This document shows, in pieces, positions 52,696 through 62,873 of a DNA stretch of 64,000 nucleotides. Every line of letters begins with the position of its first letter. The stretch's first letter is position 1. Under the pieces are notes generated by a model, which saw nothing but the letters and a program-made list of their open reading frames with translations, searched no databases and was not told the DNA's origin. A program made the translations under genes and the position numbers. Source of the DNA: Cuniculiplasma divulgatum (lineage in GTDB: Archaea > Thermoplasmatota > Thermoplasmata > Thermoplasmatales > Thermoplasmataceae); the NCBI GenBank assembly GCA_031200235.1, contig CP133595.1, positions 806,001 to 870,000 of the forward strand, written 5' to 3'.

Positions 52696-53226
52696 TTCTG
52701 CCTTCGTCACGTCTTCCTGGCTGCTGCATGAGGAATATTCCTCAAGGGGCTCCCTGTTCACCTTGAGGAACTGCATTCCCCAGTTGAATTTGGACAGCAC
52801 CAGTGTGGAGGAACTTCTGAAACCGCAGATGTAAAGTGCAGCTGCAATGGCCTCCACGGACGATAGTTTTCCGGGTTTCCCGAAATTCACAGGATTGGCC
52901 GGAACCAGCAGTGGAAGTTTCCTTGGGAACCTCAGACGCAGATTCCTTATGCCCTCTATTTTAGCCCATGATCCGTCTATCACTGAAATCCCCCTCTCCA
53001 GGATTATGGCGCTATCAGCAGGAGTCACGAAGACATCAGCAAAAGGTGTCAGGGAAAGCGTCTGTGATATCTTTTTCATGCCTGTTTTTTCTGCAAGTCC
53101 AAACCGCTTCAGTTTCAGCATTGTTGACTTTGTGGGATCATCCTCGCCCAGGTATGCGAAAAGGATTCTTGGTTTCTGAATGGCATCGTCCGCATCCAGC
53201 ATCCATCCCGTATGGATGGCCCGCAC
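52681..53226 (-). CDS. tsr3: Tsr3-like 18S/16S rRNA aminocarboxypropyltransferase (DUF367)
   Basis: 181 residues from GTG 53226, ~30 bases from a TATA element. Family pattern: DPTKSTMLKLKRFGLAEK, VIDGSWAKIE, FPRKLPLLVPANPVNFGKPGKLSSVEA and IAAALYICGF, then LSKFNWGMQFL. It transfers the aminocarboxypropyl group of S-adenosylmethionine to a modified uridine of small-subunit rRNA. Divergent from the 298-residue membrane protein, sharing one promoter region. Confidence 0.93.
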   Translation of the reverse strand: MRAIHTGWMLDADDAIQKPRILFAYLGEDDPTKSTMLKLKRFGLAEKTGMKKISQTLSLTPFADVFVTPADSAIILERGISVIDGSWAKIEGIRNLRLRFPRKLPLLVPANPVNFGKPGKLSSVEAIAAALYICGFRSSSTLVLSKFNWGMQFLKVNREPLEEYSSCSSQEDVTKAESLFF

Positions 53227-53252
53227 ATTGAGTTTTCCATGCTTCCGGGAAG

Positions 53253-53260
53253 ATTATAAT
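53253..53260. promoter_or_regulatory. Palindromic TATA element shared by divergent genes
   Basis: ATTATAAT is a perfect palindrome. It is centred ~26 bases before ATG 53282 on the plus strand and ~30 before GTG 53226 on the minus strand, so a single element could serve both genes. Confidence 0.45.
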
Positions 53261-53281
53261 ATCATACCTTGATGGGGGGGC

Positions 53282-54178
53282 ATGCTGAATCTCCCCTGGG
53301 TCATCATCACCGAGGTAGTTATGACCGCATTCATCATCTGGATCATAGCCTACCTGAGGAAACATTCCCGGGGTCTCACACTCCGAAGTTTCTCTGTATC
53401 CGTTATCCTTCTATCCATGATGGGCAGCATGTTCGATTCCCTGATTTATTACATGGCAATGCCCAAAACTTTCTTCAACGTGGTTCTTGCCGCAAACATT
53501 TCCATGATCGCCATGGCCATTGCCATTGTCTATATCCTCTGGACTGCAGTGAAGGAAAAAGATTATTCCATGAAGAGAAGCATGGCACTTGCTTTTGCGC
53601 TTATTCTGGGATGGAATGAGGTATCCATGGCACTGTTTCTCCGAATCCTTGGCTACTATTTTCATGACGTTGCATCGCTGGCTGCATACCTTTCCTATTT
53701 CGGGCTTTCAATTACCAATTTCCTCTTTCTTGCACCCATGATTGCGGAAATGGTCTTCTTCATAGCATTCAGGCTTTCCCCTGGCCTGGGAAGGAGAATT
53801 TCCACAGCCCTTCTGCTCATGCAGGTGGCTGATCCTGCCGTCCTTGGCGATTCCGCAGCAGTGATTCCGCTTCTCATTGCATATTCCATAATCATGATAT
53901 TTGCTGTTTATTACGCATTCAGCTACGTCTATGGCAACCGCAGATCCATTGACAGGATGTCCCGGAGGCTTGTTGGCTGGTTCATATTCATATTCGCACT
54001 ATCAACAGCTGGCCTCCTGGAGCCCATTGTGGTTCACGGGCCTTTCGGGCTGTCATGGTTCGTATTTGCAGTTTCCATGATGTCCTCCATGGTTCTCTAT
54101 TTCGAGATAATACTGGGAATGTTTACCCCTGTACCGGACAGGGTTCCATTAGCTGCCGAAAATCCAGTCGCCTCCTGA
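53282..54178 (+). CDS. Multi-pass membrane protein related to the membrane part of the next gene
   Basis: 298 residues and about eight membrane helices, no cofactor motif. It aligns by eye with the first ~290 residues of the convergent 659-residue protein: an R-x-(A/L)-(A/V)-F helix followed by (N/D)EV-x-M at ~107-113, a helix ending P-x5-E-M near 155-162, and the R-R-S helix and S-M-(M/I)-x2-MVLY ending near the C-terminus. Leaderless start: the shared TATA lies 26 bases upstream. Function unknown; probably a membrane partner in electron transfer. Confidence 0.7.
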   Translation: MLNLPWVIITEVVMTAFIIWIIAYLRKHSRGLTLRSFSVSVILLSMMGSMFDSLIYYMAMPKTFFNVVLAANISMIAMAIAIVYILWTAVKEKDYSMKRSMALAFALILGWNEVSMALFLRILGYYFHDVASLAAYLSYFGLSITNFLFLAPMIAEMVFFIAFRLSPGLGRRISTALLLMQVADPAVLGDSAAVIPLLIAYSIIMIFAVYYAFSYVYGNRRSIDRMSRRLVGWFIFIFALSTAGLLEPIVVHGPFGLSWFVFAVSMMSSMVLYFEIILGMFTPVPDRVPLAAENPVAS

Positions 54179-54185
54179 TGACACA

Positions 54186-56165
54186 TCACTTTTTGGAAAT
54201 TTTCTCCTTTACCCAGTGCCTGACATCATAATAGAAGATGTTCTCATATGGGCAGGCATTAACACAATCTCCTATGCCCACACACCTGCTGTCCTTGTAT
54301 TCCCCTGTGGTGATGAAACTGCCGGGCTGCCCGTAATTCCCCACAGGGCATGCACTTGCACAGTCCTTGGTGGGGCATGTCGCGCACTGGTTCGGATCCC
54401 TGACCTTCAGGCGGAAGAAGCCGAATCTTGAGATGAACCTGTTGAAGTTGCCCCACTGGCAGTATCCGGTGTTGATGCATCCGTATGATCCCACGTAAGG
54501 CATGAGTATGAATACGGCGTACCAGAGGAAGCCGAAATAGAAAATGTAGAGCATATATTCTGGATCTGTGCCGTAAAATGTCAGATTCAGCCTGCCTGTT
54601 GAATCGAGCCACGATATGACTGCCGCAGCTATCACTGAGACATATACCATGTTGGAGACGATCCTGTAAACCATATTTCCTGTGCGATCCGCCCTTGTGA
54701 GTGATCTGCTCATGCCGGACGAGGTGTTGAATTTCTTCATGGAATCGTAGAATGTCCCCTGATACATCACCGGTGCAGTGCAGAAAACTGAACACAGCTG
54801 CCTGGAACCGAACAGGAGCGAAAGGATGCCGCTTATGACATATGTCAGCACCATGGGAAGGATCAGCAGGGGAGAAACAGGGCCGGCAGTTCCTATGCCC
54901 ATGGACCATCCGATGAATGGTACACTTGCGGGATTCTGTATTATGAAGGATGGGAGGAGTATTGAATAAATGCCGTACGCCACAAGCATGAGTGAAAGCC
55001 TGATGCGAGTCTCCATGTCCCTTGTTTTCCTGATCTTGAAAACAACAAGAGATCCCATTTCAATGCCCATCATTACAAGGAACCATGAGGATAGGCTCAC
55101 GCTGCCGAAGAATATGAAGAAATCAAAAACAGCCTTCCCTGCAACTGCCAGAATGCTCCCTGTAAGCGGCACAATTCCTGTGGAGGCAATGAACGGAACA
55201 GCCCCGTAATACTGGACGTCAAAGGCTGCACCCATGAAGAATTCAGCCGCGAAAACAAGAAGGAGAAAACCGAAGGACCATGGTCTGTTTGCGAGCCAGT
55301 AGGTGCGGGGACCTGTTGAAAGCATGCCCCTGTGGATGGTGCCCCACAGGTACAGGACCATGTCTGCTATCATGGCCAGGGAGAAGATGTAGATGCTTCC
55401 ATAAACCTGCCACAGGAAAACTCCCGCCATCATGGCAGTGTAAACCGCAAGGAGGATGAGGATGTATGATCCCATTGATCTCCTGACCGATTGTGCCCTG
55501 TAGAGGTGTTCAAAGAGGAATACAAAGAACCCGGTCATGACAGCCCCTGACAGATAGACCGTCAACTGGCCCCAGCCATATCCAGCAACCGCGGGGGGCG
55601 CCAGAAACATTATTGCTGCCTGCGTCAGCAACAGAACAAGAGCCCATGAGTTCTGGTCCCTTCTCATGAGAATTATGCTCAGGAACATCTCAATGCTCAT
55701 GGGAAAAACAAACCAGTAGCTGGAGACCGACTGGAATATTGCACCTACGGGGCTGGTAGTCATCAGTGACAGGTATTGCTGATGCGACAGAACAAGGTTG
55801 AATACCAGGCTCATGAGGACCTCGTCCAGGATCACAAAGGACGCAGTGAAAACCATGAGGAATCTTCTTGAAGCATTCTGATCCTCCAGGAATATATCGC
55901 GCATGAACAGCGCCAGGAACGGGATGATTTCCACTGCCATGGCAACAAGGGCAACCTCTATGGCACCGATTTCGGAGAGAATGCCGGGAAATGCAAGATA
56001 GATAAAGGGGCCAACAAGCATTCCGTTCATCATTGCAAGGATGAGGTAAACCACCAGCTTCCGCAGCGGATTGTCTGCCCTGCTGGCTGCATATATTGCA
56101 AAGGCCATTGCAGCAGCCATAGCAGCCATGGCCGCCCACAGCAGGTAAATCAGGAACACTTGCAT
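54186..56165 (-). CDS. Polytopic membrane protein with C-terminal [4Fe-4S] ferredoxin domain
   Basis: 659 residues. About sixteen membrane helices occupy residues 1-560 in two blocks; the first resembles the neighbouring 298-residue protein. A CSVFCTAP segment lies on a loop and YGCINTGYCQWGN after the last helix. The C-terminal ~70 residues are a two-cluster ferredoxin: CATCPTKDCASACP and CVGIGDCVNACP. The layout is that of membrane quinone-linked iron-sulfur proteins (NapH/NosR/CcoG-like). The redox partner is unknown; the gene is alone on its strand. Confidence 0.8.
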   Translation of the reverse strand: MQVFLIYLLWAAMAAMAAAMAFAIYAASRADNPLRKLVVYLILAMMNGMLVGPFIYLAFPGILSEIGAIEVALVAMAVEIIPFLALFMRDIFLEDQNASRRFLMVFTASFVILDEVLMSLVFNLVLSHQQYLSLMTTSPVGAIFQSVSSYWFVFPMSIEMFLSIILMRRDQNSWALVLLLTQAAIMFLAPPAVAGYGWGQLTVYLSGAVMTGFFVFLFEHLYRAQSVRRSMGSYILILLAVYTAMMAGVFLWQVYGSIYIFSLAMIADMVLYLWGTIHRGMLSTGPRTYWLANRPWSFGFLLLVFAAEFFMGAAFDVQYYGAVPFIASTGIVPLTGSILAVAGKAVFDFFIFFGSVSLSSWFLVMMGIEMGSLVVFKIRKTRDMETRIRLSLMLVAYGIYSILLPSFIIQNPASVPFIGWSMGIGTAGPVSPLLILPMVLTYVISGILSLLFGSRQLCSVFCTAPVMYQGTFYDSMKKFNTSSGMSRSLTRADRTGNMVYRIVSNMVYVSVIAAAVISWLDSTGRLNLTFYGTDPEYMLYIFYFGFLWYAVFILMPYVGSYGCINTGYCQWGNFNRFISRFGFFRLKVRDPNQCATCPTKDCASACPVGNYGQPGSFITTGEYKDSRCVGIGDCVNACPYENIFYYDVRHWVKEKISKK

Positions 56166-56382
56166 ATCATTCCCAGCCGGGAATGTGATGCAATCGTTGA
56201 ATTAAGCCTTAGTGTCACTCCTGCGGGATTTTCTGGGGCATTGAATGAGTTGCCTTTACCTGGTTGCTAATATAATAACATCAGCGGCTGGAATCCGGCA
56301 GTACTGTCCCTCCCGGCTGGCGTTTTCAGGCAAAGATTGCCATGCCAGCAAAGATTAATTAATTTTAATTCTCTACCTTCTG

Positions 56383-57993
56383 ATGCATTACGTAGTTATT
56401 ACTGGAGGCGTGATTTCAGGCCTTGGAAAGGGGACAATAACGTCCAGCCTTGGCCACCTGCTGAAGTCCCACGGTCTCAGCGTCACGGCGCTGAAGATTG
56501 ATCCGTACCTCAATTATGATGCCGGAACAATGAATCCGTACCAGCATGGGGAGGTTTTTGTCCTTGATGACGGCAGTGAAGTTGATCTCGATCTGGGAAA
56601 TTATGAGAGATTCATCGGTTCTGATCTTGCCGGAGACAACAACATAACAACAGGTAAGGTCTACAAGGAAGTCATTGAGAAGGAGAGAAGAGGTGAGTAT
56701 CTGGGAAGCACAGTCCAGATAATCCCGCATATTACCAACGAGATAAAGAGGCGCATAAGGATGGTTGCCTCAAAGGGTGCCTTCGACGTTGTGCTGATTG
56801 AGGTGGGAGGAACTGTTGGCGACATAGAATCCATGCCGTTCCTTGAGGCATTGAGGCAGCTGAACCGTGAGGAGCCGCCAGGTTCTGTCATATTCGGCCA
56901 TGTGACTCTTGTGCCCGAAATCGGGGCCATGAATGAGCAGAAGACCAAACCAACACAGCACAGTGTAAAAGCCCTCAGAGAAATAGGCATCCAGCCGGAT
57001 ATACTGTTCTGCCGCTCCAAGGATCCCCTGAGCCTTGAAACACGCAAGAGAATTGCACTTTTCACCGATGTGCCCCTTGACGGCATAGCCAGCATCAGTG
57101 ACGCCCCAAATGCCTATCTTGTTCCAGACCTCATGGAGAAGCAGGGTATTGTGGACTTCATCATTGGCCGCTTCAAGCTGGGATGCAAGGAATACCATGA
57201 CGACTGGGGAAACTACAAGGAGAACCTTAAGAATCCCAGGGAGAGGGTTAAAATTGCCCTGGTGGGCAAATATACGGAGCTTCAGGACGCATACATGAGC
57301 CACAAGGAGGCTTTTCTCCATGTCACCGGGAATACCGGCATAGCTGTGGATATAAAGTGGATCAACTCAGATGATCTGAAGGCAAGTACGGACAGGCTTG
57401 ACGATGTGCATGGCATACTTGTTCCCGGTGGTTTCGGTTACAGGGGCATAGAGGGAAAGATAGCAGCCGCCAGATATGCCAGGGAACACAACATACCATT
57501 CCTTGGCATATGCCTGGGCTTTCAGGTTGCAGTCATAGAGTTCGCAAGGAATGTGCTTGGCTTCCAGGACGCAAACAGCACGGAATTTGACAGTAAAACT
57601 CAGCATCCAGTGATCGATCTTCTTCCGGAACAGAATGGTGTGAAGGACATGGGCGGCACCATGAGGCTGGGATCCAAGAAGGTGCTTGTGAAGCCAGATA
57701 CCCTGGCATTCAGCATATACCAGAAGGGAGAAATTTATGAGAGACACAGGCACCGGTACGAGGTGAACCCATCATACATTGATCAGTTCGCCAAAGCCGG
57801 TTTAATATTCTCCGGAACTGATGATGAGGGAATAAGGATGGAGATTGCGGAATTCAGGGACAGCGAGAACATGATTGCATCCCAGTACCACAGCGAGTTC
57901 AAATCCCGCCCCCTGAACCCCTCAAAGATCCACCAGCATCTTGTTCTCAGGGCACTGCAGCACATGCAGGAAGCCATGGAGGCAGCGGCTTGA
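56383..57993 (+). CDS. pyrG: CTP synthase
   Basis: 536 residues, full length. The synthetase domain starts with [20 protein letters not shown], followed by [22 protein letters not shown]. The glutaminase domain has the nucleophile in GICLGFQ and the His/Glu pair in [11 protein letters not shown]. It makes CTP from UTP with glutamine nitrogen. A TATA-like sequence (aattaattttaatt, 56357-56370) lies just upstream. First gene of an overlapping four-gene operon with SCP2, polC and GPN genes. Confidence 0.97.
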   Translation: MHYVVITGGVISGLGKGTITSSLGHLLKSHGLSVTALKIDPYLNYDAGTMNPYQHGEVFVLDDGSEVDLDLGNYERFIGSDLAGDNNITTGKVYKEVIEKERRGEYLGSTVQIIPHITNEIKRRIRMVASKGAFDVVLIEVGGTVGDIESMPFLEALRQLNREEPPGSVIFGHVTLVPEIGAMNEQKTKPTQHSVKALREIGIQPDILFCRSKDPLSLETRKRIALFTDVPLDGIASISDAPNAYLVPDLMEKQGIVDFIIGRFKLGCKEYHDDWGNYKENLKNPRERVKIALVGKYTELQDAYMSHKEAFLHVTGNTGIAVDIKWINSDDLKASTDRLDDVHGILVPGGFGYRGIEGKIAAARYAREHNIPFLGICLGFQVAVIEFARNVLGFQDANSTEFDSKTQHPVIDLLPEQNGVKDMGGTMRLGSKKVLVKPDTLAFSIYQKGEIYERHRHRYEVNPSYIDQFAKAGLIFSGTDDEGIRMEIAEFRDSENMIASQYHSEFKSRPLNPSKIHQHLVLRALQHMQEAMEAAA

Positions 57994-58313
57994 TATCCAT
58001 CCAGTCAATGCTTCTTGAAAAGGTGAATGAAAGACTGCAGAATTCCGAAAAAACACGCAAAAGAATGGCGGCAACCAGGAAAGTTCTCAGGTGGGATGCA
58101 GGTGAAACAGGCACAACGTTCCTCATTGAGAATGGCAGGGTTGCCATAGCCAGTAATGACCTGAAACCTGACATTGTGATCACTGCCTCCACCGATGATG
58201 TTCTTGGCATAATGCAGAAAAAGCTTGATCCCATGGAGGCTTACTCTTCGGGAAAGCTGAAGATAAAGGCTTCGCTGCTGGACAAGCTTCTCATGGCGGA
58301 GCTTCTGAAATGA
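57990..58313 (+). CDS. SCP2 sterol-carrier-like domain protein
   Basis: 107 residues from a TTG that overlaps the pyrG stop (TTGA); an ATG at 58008 is an alternative. Family pattern: [21 protein letters not shown], then [35 protein letters not shown]. The SCP2 fold binds lipids in a hydrophobic tunnel. Its position, overlapping both pyrG and the replicative polymerase gene by 4 bases, gives no clue to a lipid role. Confidence 0.85.
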   Translation: MISIQSMLLEKVNERLQNSEKTRKRMAATRKVLRWDAGETGTTFLIENGRVAIASNDLKPDIVITASTDDVLGIMQKKLDPMEAYSSGKLKIKASLLDKLLMAELLK

Positions 58314-61300
58314 TTAAAGCAGGAGACATTGAATCATACCGCCAGTTTCTATGGACTGCTGTACGGCAGGAATACGATCTGGCCCTTGGGGCACGAAAGC
58401 TGGGAAAGGATGTGACAGACCGCGTGGAGATACCCCTGGCTTCCGATATGGCTGACAGGATAGAGGAACTCATTGACATAAGGGGAATAGCTGGCGAGAT
58501 AAGGGAACTGTCAAAGACAAGGACCAGGGAGGAAATATCCATCGATATTGCAAGGCGGGTGGCAAAGATGTACGAGCCCCAGGGAAAGGTTATGGCTGTT
58601 GACAAAGCTGTAAGAGTTGGCCTTGCAATACTCACTGAGGGCATACTTGTGGCCCCCCTTGAAGGCATAGCCGATGTGACCATAGACAGGAACCACGACG
58701 GCACGGACTATGTTTCCGTTGTGTATTCAGGTCCCATCAGGGGAGCCGGCGGAACTGCCCAGGCCCTCAGCGTACTGATTGCGGATGTTGTGAGAAGGGA
58801 CCTTGGAATCGGGGCGTTCCATGCAACGGATGATGAAATAGAACGTTACATTGAGGAGATACAGGCATACAACAGAATCAAGCATCTCCAGTATCTTCCG
58901 ACGCCTGACGAAATAAAGCAGGTGATACTGAATTCTCCTGTGTGCATTGACGGAGAGGGAAGCGAGGAGGAAGAGGTTTCCGGGCACAGGGACATGGAAA
59001 GGATCCGCACAAACAGGATAAGGGGAGGAATGTGCCTGGTGCTCTGCGAGGGCCTCATACAGAAATCCAAGAAGGTCCTGAAACATACCGAGAAACTTGG
59101 CCTGACAGAGTGGAACTTCCTTGGAAAGAAGCAGCAGCCGGCACAGGGCGAGAGTGCACCTGCACCAAAAAATTCTGAGAAATTCCTCAAGGACCTTGTG
59201 GCCGGCAGGCCCGTGTTTTCCCATCCCGGAAGACCTGGGGGATTCAGGCTGCGCTACGGCAGGTCAAGGGTCAACGGACTTGCTGCCGCTTCCATAAACC
59301 CTGCAAGCATGTTCATAGTGGACAGGTTCATAGCTATCGGCTCCCAGATCAAGGTGGAACTGCCAGGGAAGGCAGCGGCCGTGACTCCTAGCGATGGCAT
59401 TGACGGCCCCATGGTGCTCCTGAAGAACGGCAGCCATGTGAGGGTGGGAAGCCAGGATGAGGCTGCAAAGCTCCTTCCAGATATAGATCAGATAACTGAT
59501 CTTGGGGAGATACTCATTGCCTATGGGGACTTTCTTGAGAACAACTACAGGCTGGTGCCGGGTTCCTTCAACCATGACTGGTGGAAGCTGTATCTTCCTG
59601 ATTCTGAACTAAGAGAGAAATATGCTTCTTCCGTGCCGGACCAGTTTGAGGCAGTGGCACTTGCACGTGAGAAAAATATTCCGCTACATCCGGTTTACGA
59701 CTACTTCTGGCATGATCTGGGAACGCCGGAAATCCTTGATCTCAGGAGGAGCGTGTCCAGCAGCAGGCTCTCCGGAACACACCTGATCCTGGACAACAGG
59801 ATGCGTGATTCGCTGATCAGGCTTGGAATCCCATTCTCCGCCACGGCGGATGGGCTTGCCCTTGATGAGTACTACCCCCTGATCACCAGCCTGGGCCTTG
59901 AGGTTCAGAATGGTGCCATAGTACAGATGCAGAGGGATGACACCCCGGAAGATCCACTGAAGCTGATCAATTCCCTTGCCGGCTACAGCCTATTCCCGAG
60001 ATCTCCCACAAGGGTGGGATCAAGGCTTGGAAGGCCGGAGAAAGCAGGGGACAGGAAGATGAAGCCAAAGGTCCACGTGCTTTTCCCGGTGGAGAATTAC
60101 GGTGATGCCCGCAGGTCCCTGAAAAACGCCAGGAAGAACGCACATGACGGATACCGGGTGGAAGTAAGGGTCAGGAAGTGCACCGGATGCGGGGAGGAAT
60201 CTGCACAGCCCATATGCTACCTGTGCGGCGCCGTCACCGTTGATACGGGCAGGACCCGGAAGATTACAGTTGATCTTGACCAGCTCATGGAGAGGTCCAT
60301 GGAGCGGCTTGGAATAGACCTTCCAGAAAAGCTGGAGATAAAGGGCGTGAAGAAGCTCATGTCAAAGGACAAGGTCAGCGAACCCATTGAGAAGGGATTC
60401 CTGAGGGCCATGCATGATGTGTCCACCAACAAGGACGGCACCTGCAGGTACGATATGTCCGATATACCAATAACACACTTCAGGGCAGAAGAAATAGGCC
60501 TTCCAAGGGAAAGGCTGCGGGAACTTGGATACGATCCGGAGAAGGAGTATAATGAGATATTCCCGCAGGACGTCATAATACCGTCAAAGTCAGCGGAATA
60601 CCTTATCAATGTGGCAAATTTCATCGACGATCTCCTGGTCCGGTATTACGGGATGGCCCCACATTATCTCTGCTCCAGGCCGGAGGATCTCATAGGGAAA
60701 CTGGTCATAGGCCTTGCTCCACACACCTCAGGAGGAATACTGGGCAGGATCATCGGCTTCTCGGAGGCAAGCGGCTGTTATGCCCATCCGTTCTTCCATG
60801 CGGCAAAGAGGAGGAACTGCGACGGTGATGAGGACAGCATCCTCCTTCTAATGGACGGGCTCCTGAATTTTTCAAGGGAATATCTCCCGTCCACAAGGGG
60901 CGGCCTGATGGATGCACCGCTGGTGCTCACTGTCCAGCTGAACCCGGATGAAGTTGACAAGGAGGCCATGAACGTGGATACCCTCTGGGAATATCCGCTG
61001 GAATTTTACAGGGCAATGGAGGAGAGGCGTGCTCCATCGGAGATAGAGGAACTGATGATGACCATGAGCGTTCGCATCAAGAAGACAGGCAGTTTCATGG
61101 GATCAGGATTCACAACAGGCACCTCAGACATAAACGGAGGAGTGCTGGTGTGCTCATACAAGACCATTGACACAATGGAGGAGAAGATAGAGAGGCAGCT
61201 TTCGCTGGCCAGAAGGCTCAGGGGAGTGGACGAGGACGATGTTGCTGCCAGGGTACTGAACTCCCATTTCCTGCCTGACATGTACGGCAACTTCAGGAAA

Positions 61301-61657
61301 TTCTTCTCCCAGGAGTTCAGGTGCACCAAGTGCAATACCAAGTACCGCAGGGTCCCCCTGTCCGGGAAATGCCTGAAGTGCGGAAACCATAACCTGATCC
61401 TGACAATACACAAGGGGAGTGTCATAAAATACATGAATGAGACAGTGAAGATATCCAGGGAATTCAACCTGCCATGGTACCTGAACGTGCGCATAGACAA
61501 TCTGGTCCGCACAATCAAGGGAACATTCAATTTTGATGAGGAGGCCCAGCCGGAACCTCAGCATGACCTGAGCAGCTTTGATGACGACAGGCCGCAGGTT
61601 GCCACAGTTCAGGCCGATCGCGACCTGGACAGTTACCAGGAGGATGATGAGGAATGA
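58310..61657 (+). CDS. polC: DNA polymerase II large subunit (DP2)
   Basis: 1115 residues, no intein. DP2 is the catalytic subunit of the euryarchaeal D-family replicative polymerase. Visible: GPIRGAGGTAQALSVLIADVVR, the active-site NCDGDEDSILLLMDGLLNFS with catalytic Asp residues, RRGGLMDAPLV-like region (TRGGLMDAPLV), and two zinc sites (CTGCGEES with CYLCG, and CTKCNTKYRR with CLKCG). The C-terminal tail has QHDLSSFD, similar to a PCNA-binding box, then an acidic end. It overlaps its neighbours by 4 bases on both sides. The small subunit is not in the window. Confidence 0.98.
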   Translation: MIKAGDIESYRQFLWTAVRQEYDLALGARKLGKDVTDRVEIPLASDMADRIEELIDIRGIAGEIRELSKTRTREEISIDIARRVAKMYEPQGKVMAVDKAVRVGLAILTEGILVAPLEGIADVTIDRNHDGTDYVSVVYSGPIRGAGGTAQALSVLIADVVRRDLGIGAFHATDDEIERYIEEIQAYNRIKHLQYLPTPDEIKQVILNSPVCIDGEGSEEEEVSGHRDMERIRTNRIRGGMCLVLCEGLIQKSKKVLKHTEKLGLTEWNFLGKKQQPAQGESAPAPKNSEKFLKDLVAGRPVFSHPGRPGGFRLRYGRSRVNGLAAASINPASMFIVDRFIAIGSQIKVELPGKAAAVTPSDGIDGPMVLLKNGSHVRVGSQDEAAKLLPDIDQITDLGEILIAYGDFLENNYRLVPGSFNHDWWKLYLPDSELREKYASSVPDQFEAVALAREKNIPLHPVYDYFWHDLGTPEILDLRRSVSSSRLSGTHLILDNRMRDSLIRLGIPFSATADGLALDEYYPLITSLGLEVQNGAIVQMQRDDTPEDPLKLINSLAGYSLFPRSPTRVGSRLGRPEKAGDRKMKPKVHVLFPVENYGDARRSLKNARKNAHDGYRVEVRVRKCTGCGEESAQPICYLCGAVTVDTGRTRKITVDLDQLMERSMERLGIDLPEKLEIKGVKKLMSKDKVSEPIEKGFLRAMHDVSTNKDGTCRYDMSDIPITHFRAEEIGLPRERLRELGYDPEKEYNEIFPQDVIIPSKSAEYLINVANFIDDLLVRYYGMAPHYLCSRPEDLIGKLVIGLAPHTSGGILGRIIGFSEASGCYAHPFFHAAKRRNCDGDEDSILLLMDGLLNFSREYLPSTRGGLMDAPLVLTVQLNPDEVDKEAMNVDTLWEYPLEFYRAMEERRAPSEIEELMMTMSVRIKKTGSFMGSGFTTGTSDINGGVLVCSYKTIDTMEEKIERQLSLARRLRGVDEDDVAARVLNSHFLPDMYGNFRKFFSQEFRCTKCNTKYRRVPLSGKCLKCGNHNLILTIHKGSVIKYMNETVKISREFNLPWYLNVRIDNLVRTIKGTFNFDEEAQPEPQHDLSSFDDDRPQVATVQADRDLDSYQEDDEE

Positions 61658-62433
61658 TAGGATCACTCTTTGTGACCGGACCTGCAGGAACCGGAAAATC
61701 CACATTCTGCGCAGCATACAAGGACTGGCTCATCTCAAACGGCTACGACGCAGCTATCGTGAACCTTGATCCCGGTTCGGAATACATCCCCTATGAGGCG
61801 GAGATTGACATCAGGGAGACCATTTCCCTGAGCCAGATCATGTCGGAATACAATCTTGGGCCAAACGGCGCACAGATTGTTGCCGCGGATCTGCTTCTGG
61901 AAAATACGGAGCCTGTTACAAAGGTGCTGAGGGAACTTGAGGATTATTACGTGATTTTCGACACGCCTGGCCAGATCGAGCTGTTCAGCTTCAGGCCGGG
62001 GAGCCCAATGCTGGTGGATCGCCTGAGCAACGGGAAGGCAATGATTGCATTCATAGCTGATGCTGTGCTGTCTGCCTCCCCATCAGGATTCATATCCCAG
62101 AAGATGCTCTTCGGATCGGTCCTTTCCAGATTCTACAAGCCCATGCTGTTCGTGCTGAACAAGCTCGATCTCATCACCGATGATGATCTGGAGGCGGTCA
62201 TGAGATGGGAGGATTCTCCTGATCTTCTCCGGGATGCCCTCATGGACGAGAAGCAGGAGATGGTGAAGGACTACTTCTCCGCTGTGCTCAACGCATTCAA
62301 GGAGAGCCAGATGGTCAGCAAGATCTTCCCCGTTTCTGCAAAGGACATGTACGGCTTCGAGGACATCTACAGCGAGATGTCGCTTTTCTTCACCGGGGGA
62401 TCAGACACCGATACCATGTACAGGGACGACTGA
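61654..62433 (+). CDS. GPN-loop GTPase
   Basis: 259 residues, starting in the polC stop (ATGA). P-loop GPAGTGKST (9-17), the GPN motif at 69-71 (NLGPNGAQ), DTPGQIELF as switch II and LNKLDL as the guanine-binding NKxD. GPN GTPases are homodimers in archaea; eukaryotic relatives help assemble RNA polymerase II. The link with polC may reflect a shared need in growth. Archaeal function is open. Confidence 0.93.
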   Translation: MIGSLFVTGPAGTGKSTFCAAYKDWLISNGYDAAIVNLDPGSEYIPYEAEIDIRETISLSQIMSEYNLGPNGAQIVAADLLLENTEPVTKVLRELEDYYVIFDTPGQIELFSFRPGSPMLVDRLSNGKAMIAFIADAVLSASPSGFISQKMLFGSVLSRFYKPMLFVLNKLDLITDDDLEAVMRWEDSPDLLRDALMDEKQEMVKDYFSAVLNAFKESQMVSKIFPVSAKDMYGFEDIYSEMSLFFTGGSDTDTMYRDD

Positions 62434-62578
62434 AAGCTGTTCTTCTATTATTTTATGCATTTTAAAAAAAACCGAATCACGATCCTTATTAAAGGGGGCT
62501 GCCGGAATTATGCCAATCCTTTAAGCCATCCTCCTGCCCCTGCAAAAATGTTTTAATCCCATGGCAATAGTAGCCACA

Positions 62579-62788
62579 ATGGGAGCAAAACATCACTGCC
62601 TTATATGCGGAGACCTCATCTACGGCGGCATGTACTGTTCCACCTGCTCCCGTGAAATAGGGAGATCCAGAACCATGGACGATGAATCCATGGAGGAGTG
62701 GATTGACCGTGTCAGGTACACAAAACCAATGTATCTTTATTCGGAACACCATAACCTGCTCCAGCTGGATGTGTTCTTCTGGCACTGA
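62579..62788 (+). CDS. Small zinc-ribbon protein
   Basis: 69 residues from ATG 62579, chosen over ATG 62561 since the TATA-like ttttaatc lies ~25 bases upstream. Two Cys pairs, CLICGD and CSTCS, form a zinc knuckle near the N-terminus; the rest is acidic with DDESMEEWIDRVRY and an aromatic tail. No known family. Probably monocistronic. Confidence 0.68.
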   Translation: MGAKHHCLICGDLIYGGMYCSTCSREIGRSRTMDDESMEEWIDRVRYTKPMYLYSEHHNLLQLDVFFWH

Positions 62789-62873
62789 CCGGCCTGTTTT
62801 CCTCTTAAAAACATTACTGTACAGCCGTCATTAAGGTTTTATATTAAGACTCAATGAAGAAACAGGTGAAAAA

